Part shown: one piece after another, positions 62,449 through 64,000 of the stretch
How positions within the stretch are numbered: position 1 is the stretch's first letter
Layout: every line of letters starts with the position of its first letter
Assembly (NCBI GenBank): GCA_025057115.1
Contig: JANWWZ010000002.1
Coordinates: 1 to 64,000 of the forward strand
DNA length: 64,000 nucleotides
DNA from: Bernardetiaceae bacterium
Lineage (GTDB): Bacteria; Bacteroidota; Bacteroidia; Cytophagales; Thermoflexibacteraceae
Direction: 5' to 3'
Position numbers and translations under genes: made by a program
The notes under the pieces: model-generated
What the model was told of the DNA's origin: nothing
Seen by the model: the letters and a program-made list of their open reading frames with translations, nothing else
Database searches by the model: none

Positions 62449-62640
62449 GTTGCAAAACTACAGAAAAAGCCCTGCCACCACAGGCAAGAGCTATTAAATT
62501 TAAGTACTTGGTCAGCAACAAACTTTTCAAGGCAACTTTTTGCCTTTCTTTGCCCTTATCTGAAAAACTTGGCTCAAGGCGAAAAATAAACTCTCAGCAA
62601 AACAACTCAGCAAAAAATCCTCAAAAAAAGACCAAGGGAT

Positions 62641-63906
62641 TTACAACTCCTCCAAACGACGGGACTTTTTCCGAAGATAGACCATATGTTTAGCACTGCC
62701 TACAATTTGCGAGCTGTAAATTCCCGTATGTCCCGAAAAGATATAAGACACCACACAGGCTAGCCCTATGTAAAGCCCACTTTCGGCTCCAAATAATTCT
62801 ATGCCCATCAGGGTACAGGCTATAGGAGTATTGGTCGCTCCAGCAAAAACTCCCACAAAGCCCATTCCTGCCAGCAGAGCCATCGGCAAGGGCATCCATT
62901 GTGCAAGCGCATTACCCAACGTAGCACCCACAAAAAACAAGGGAGTAACTTCTCCACCTTTAAAGCCAGCCCCTAAAGTAAAAGTAGTAGCGATGGTTTT
63001 TATGAGAAAATCGTATGCGGGCAAAGTATTGCTAAAGGCGGCAACAATTGTAGGAATGCCCAGTCCGATGTATTTTGTAGTGCCAAAAGCCCCTACCAGT
63101 AAGGCAATGATCACCCCACCTACTACAGGGCGCAAAGGGGGGTAGTGAATGTAATTCCTAAACAACTCCTGCCAAAAGTGGGACATTTTAGAAAAAAACA
63201 GCGCTGTGAGTCCAAAGCAAATTCCTGCCAAAATTGTCCACAAAAAATTTGTGGGGTTCATTTCTGGTACCAAAGAAACGGCGTAATGGGTATGGGCTAC
63301 TTGCCAGAGATGGCAAGTGTAATTACCGACAGTGGCAGCAAAGAAAGCAGGCAGAATGGCTTCGTAGCGCATCCTGCCTAAGATGAGTACTTCAAGGGCG
63401 AAGACTGCTCCAGCTAAGGGAGTACCAAAGACAGAAGAAAAACCAGCGCTAATTCCCATGACCAGCAAAATGCGTCGATGGCGCGGCTTAAGGCTAAAAA
63501 TCCGAGTGAATTGATCGGCGATGGCAGCGCCCATTTGCACAGCCGTCCCCTCTCTGCCAGCAGAGCCGCCAAAAAGGTGAGTAACCAATGTTCCAAAGAG
63601 CACCAACGGCGCCATCTTAAAGGGAATAATGCGCCGCGGCTGGTGAAACTCATCTATAATTTGATTATTTCCTCTTGCTACATCTTGCCCGTAGCGGTAG
63701 TAAAGCCATCCTATGACAAAACCTCCTAAAGGAAGCAAAGCAATGACCCAAAGATGATTTTCTCGAAAGTCGCTTACCCATTGGAGAGCAATTAGAAAAA
63801 AGGCGGAGGCGGAACCTGCCAGTACCCCTATCAACAGGGCAAAAAATAGCCATCTGAAGGTATCCAACAAAAAAGCAACTTGCTCTATGCGTCTGTTTTT
63901 GAGCAT
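62641..63906 (-). CDS. CLC-type fluoride/proton antiporter-like protein
   Basis: A 421-residue CLC transporter with the usual 10-12 helices. The gating Glu is Glu119 in GREGT. The canonical chloride-site motif GSGIP is replaced by GNNQI (79-83). Glu319 and Thr321 lie in GGEVTP, and Tyr397 in GIYSSQ. These match residues I recall as Glu118, Glu318, Thr320 and Tyr396 of the characterised CLC-F antiporter, all offset by one. Fluoride export is therefore more likely than chloride transport. No fluoride riboswitch is recognisable in the 94 upstream bases in the window. The ATG is at 63906. Confidence 0.88.
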   Translation of the reverse strand: MLKNRRIEQVAFLLDTFRWLFFALLIGVLAGSASAFFLIALQWVSDFRENHLWVIALLPLGGFVIGWLYYRYGQDVARGNNQIIDEFHQPRRIIPFKMAPLVLFGTLVTHLFGGSAGREGTAVQMGAAIADQFTRIFSLKPRHRRILLVMGISAGFSSVFGTPLAGAVFALEVLILGRMRYEAILPAFFAATVGNYTCHLWQVAHTHYAVSLVPEMNPTNFLWTILAGICFGLTALFFSKMSHFWQELFRNYIHYPPLRPVVGGVIIALLVGAFGTTKYIGLGIPTIVAAFSNTLPAYDFLIKTIATTFTLGAGFKGGEVTPLFFVGATLGNALAQWMPLPMALLAGMGFVGVFAGATNTPIACTLMGIELFGAESGLYIGLACVVSYIFSGHTGIYSSQIVGSAKHMVYLRKKSRRLEEL

Positions 63907-64000
63907 GTCATCTTTTTTAAAGTGCGCTTTGCTCCTGTGATATCATCACTTCCTTAGTCTTAATCCAGACTCGTTGATCGGGCTGCTGCTCTTGTTAATC

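Noticed and set aside
62418-62693. Plus-strand frame of 91 codons across the gap before the CLC gene
   Set aside because: It overlaps the OstA start and the CLC C-terminus in antisense, with no recognised domain.
63917-64000. Minus-strand fragment ending in RVWIKTKEVMIS, possibly the end of a gene beyond the right edge
   Set aside because: The frame has a stop at 63995-63997 before the window edge, and another open frame is only 17 codons; neither can be supported.

Overview
This 64 kb window is chromosomal DNA of a Bacteroidota bacterium, most likely a gliding or flexing member of the Cytophagales. Evidence: a full-length SprA (type IX secretion translocon), a PorQ-type T9SS protein, an OstA-like LptA protein, a CLC of the fluoride type, Bacteroidota-type promoters (TAnnTTTG at -7), and start sites that, with one exception, lack a Shine-Dalgarno sequence. 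GC content is moderate. No CRISPR array, rRNA, prophage or intact insertion sequence is visible. The family calls are read from the protein sequences; no database search was possible.

Layout. 1-19.2 kb: the 5' part of a secreted surface protein on the minus strand, then gatB, sprA, parC, a single-chain restriction-modification-specificity enzyme, a fructosamine-kinase-like protein and an NMO-family flavoprotein. 19.2-29.6 kb: secreted TPR proteins, an M28 peptidase, a UXS-type decarboxylase with an overlapping cupin gene, purU, a CDF metal transporter, rfbC, a GT2 glycosyltransferase, a decayed nucleotidyltransferase gene, and an FkbM methyltransferase with an atypically strong ribosome binding site. 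29.6-33.3 kb: an Nfu scaffold, a polytopic membrane protein, a small secreted protein, a decayed non-coding stretch and tRNA-Lys. 33.3-39.2 kb: a signalling block made of a TPR/SH3 membrane protein, a six-TM multi-PAS hybrid histidine kinase with HPt, a lone receiver protein and a lone CheB catalytic domain. 39.2-46.4 kb: an almost identical tandem pair of Uma2 genes, unknown membrane and secreted proteins, a BrkB-type membrane protein, and a pseudo-caspase/TPR protein. 46.5-53.4 kb: recA with a clear terminator, porQ, a NamZ-type muramidase, an FtsX/LolC permease, lactate permease, Bcp peroxiredoxin and tRNA-Arg. 53.5-64 kb: mnmH (selU) overlapping selD, two tandem SGNH hydrolases, a UPF0316 protein, an esterase, a cluster of palindromic repeats, the OstA-like protein and the CLC antiporter.

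Working together: sprA and porQ belong to the type IX secretion route that the edge surface protein may use. mnmH and selD form a complete route from selenide to 2-selenouridine in tRNA. rfbC, the UXS enzyme, the GT2 and the FkbM gene contribute to surface polysaccharide but do not form one cluster. The kinase, receiver and CheB genes look like one signalling operon.

The most unusual items are the pseudo-caspase with both catalytic positions replaced, the single-polypeptide R-M-S enzyme, the Uma2 pair that differs only in one 69-bp block plus silent changes, and the compact array of perfect hairpins at 60.27-60.45 kb.
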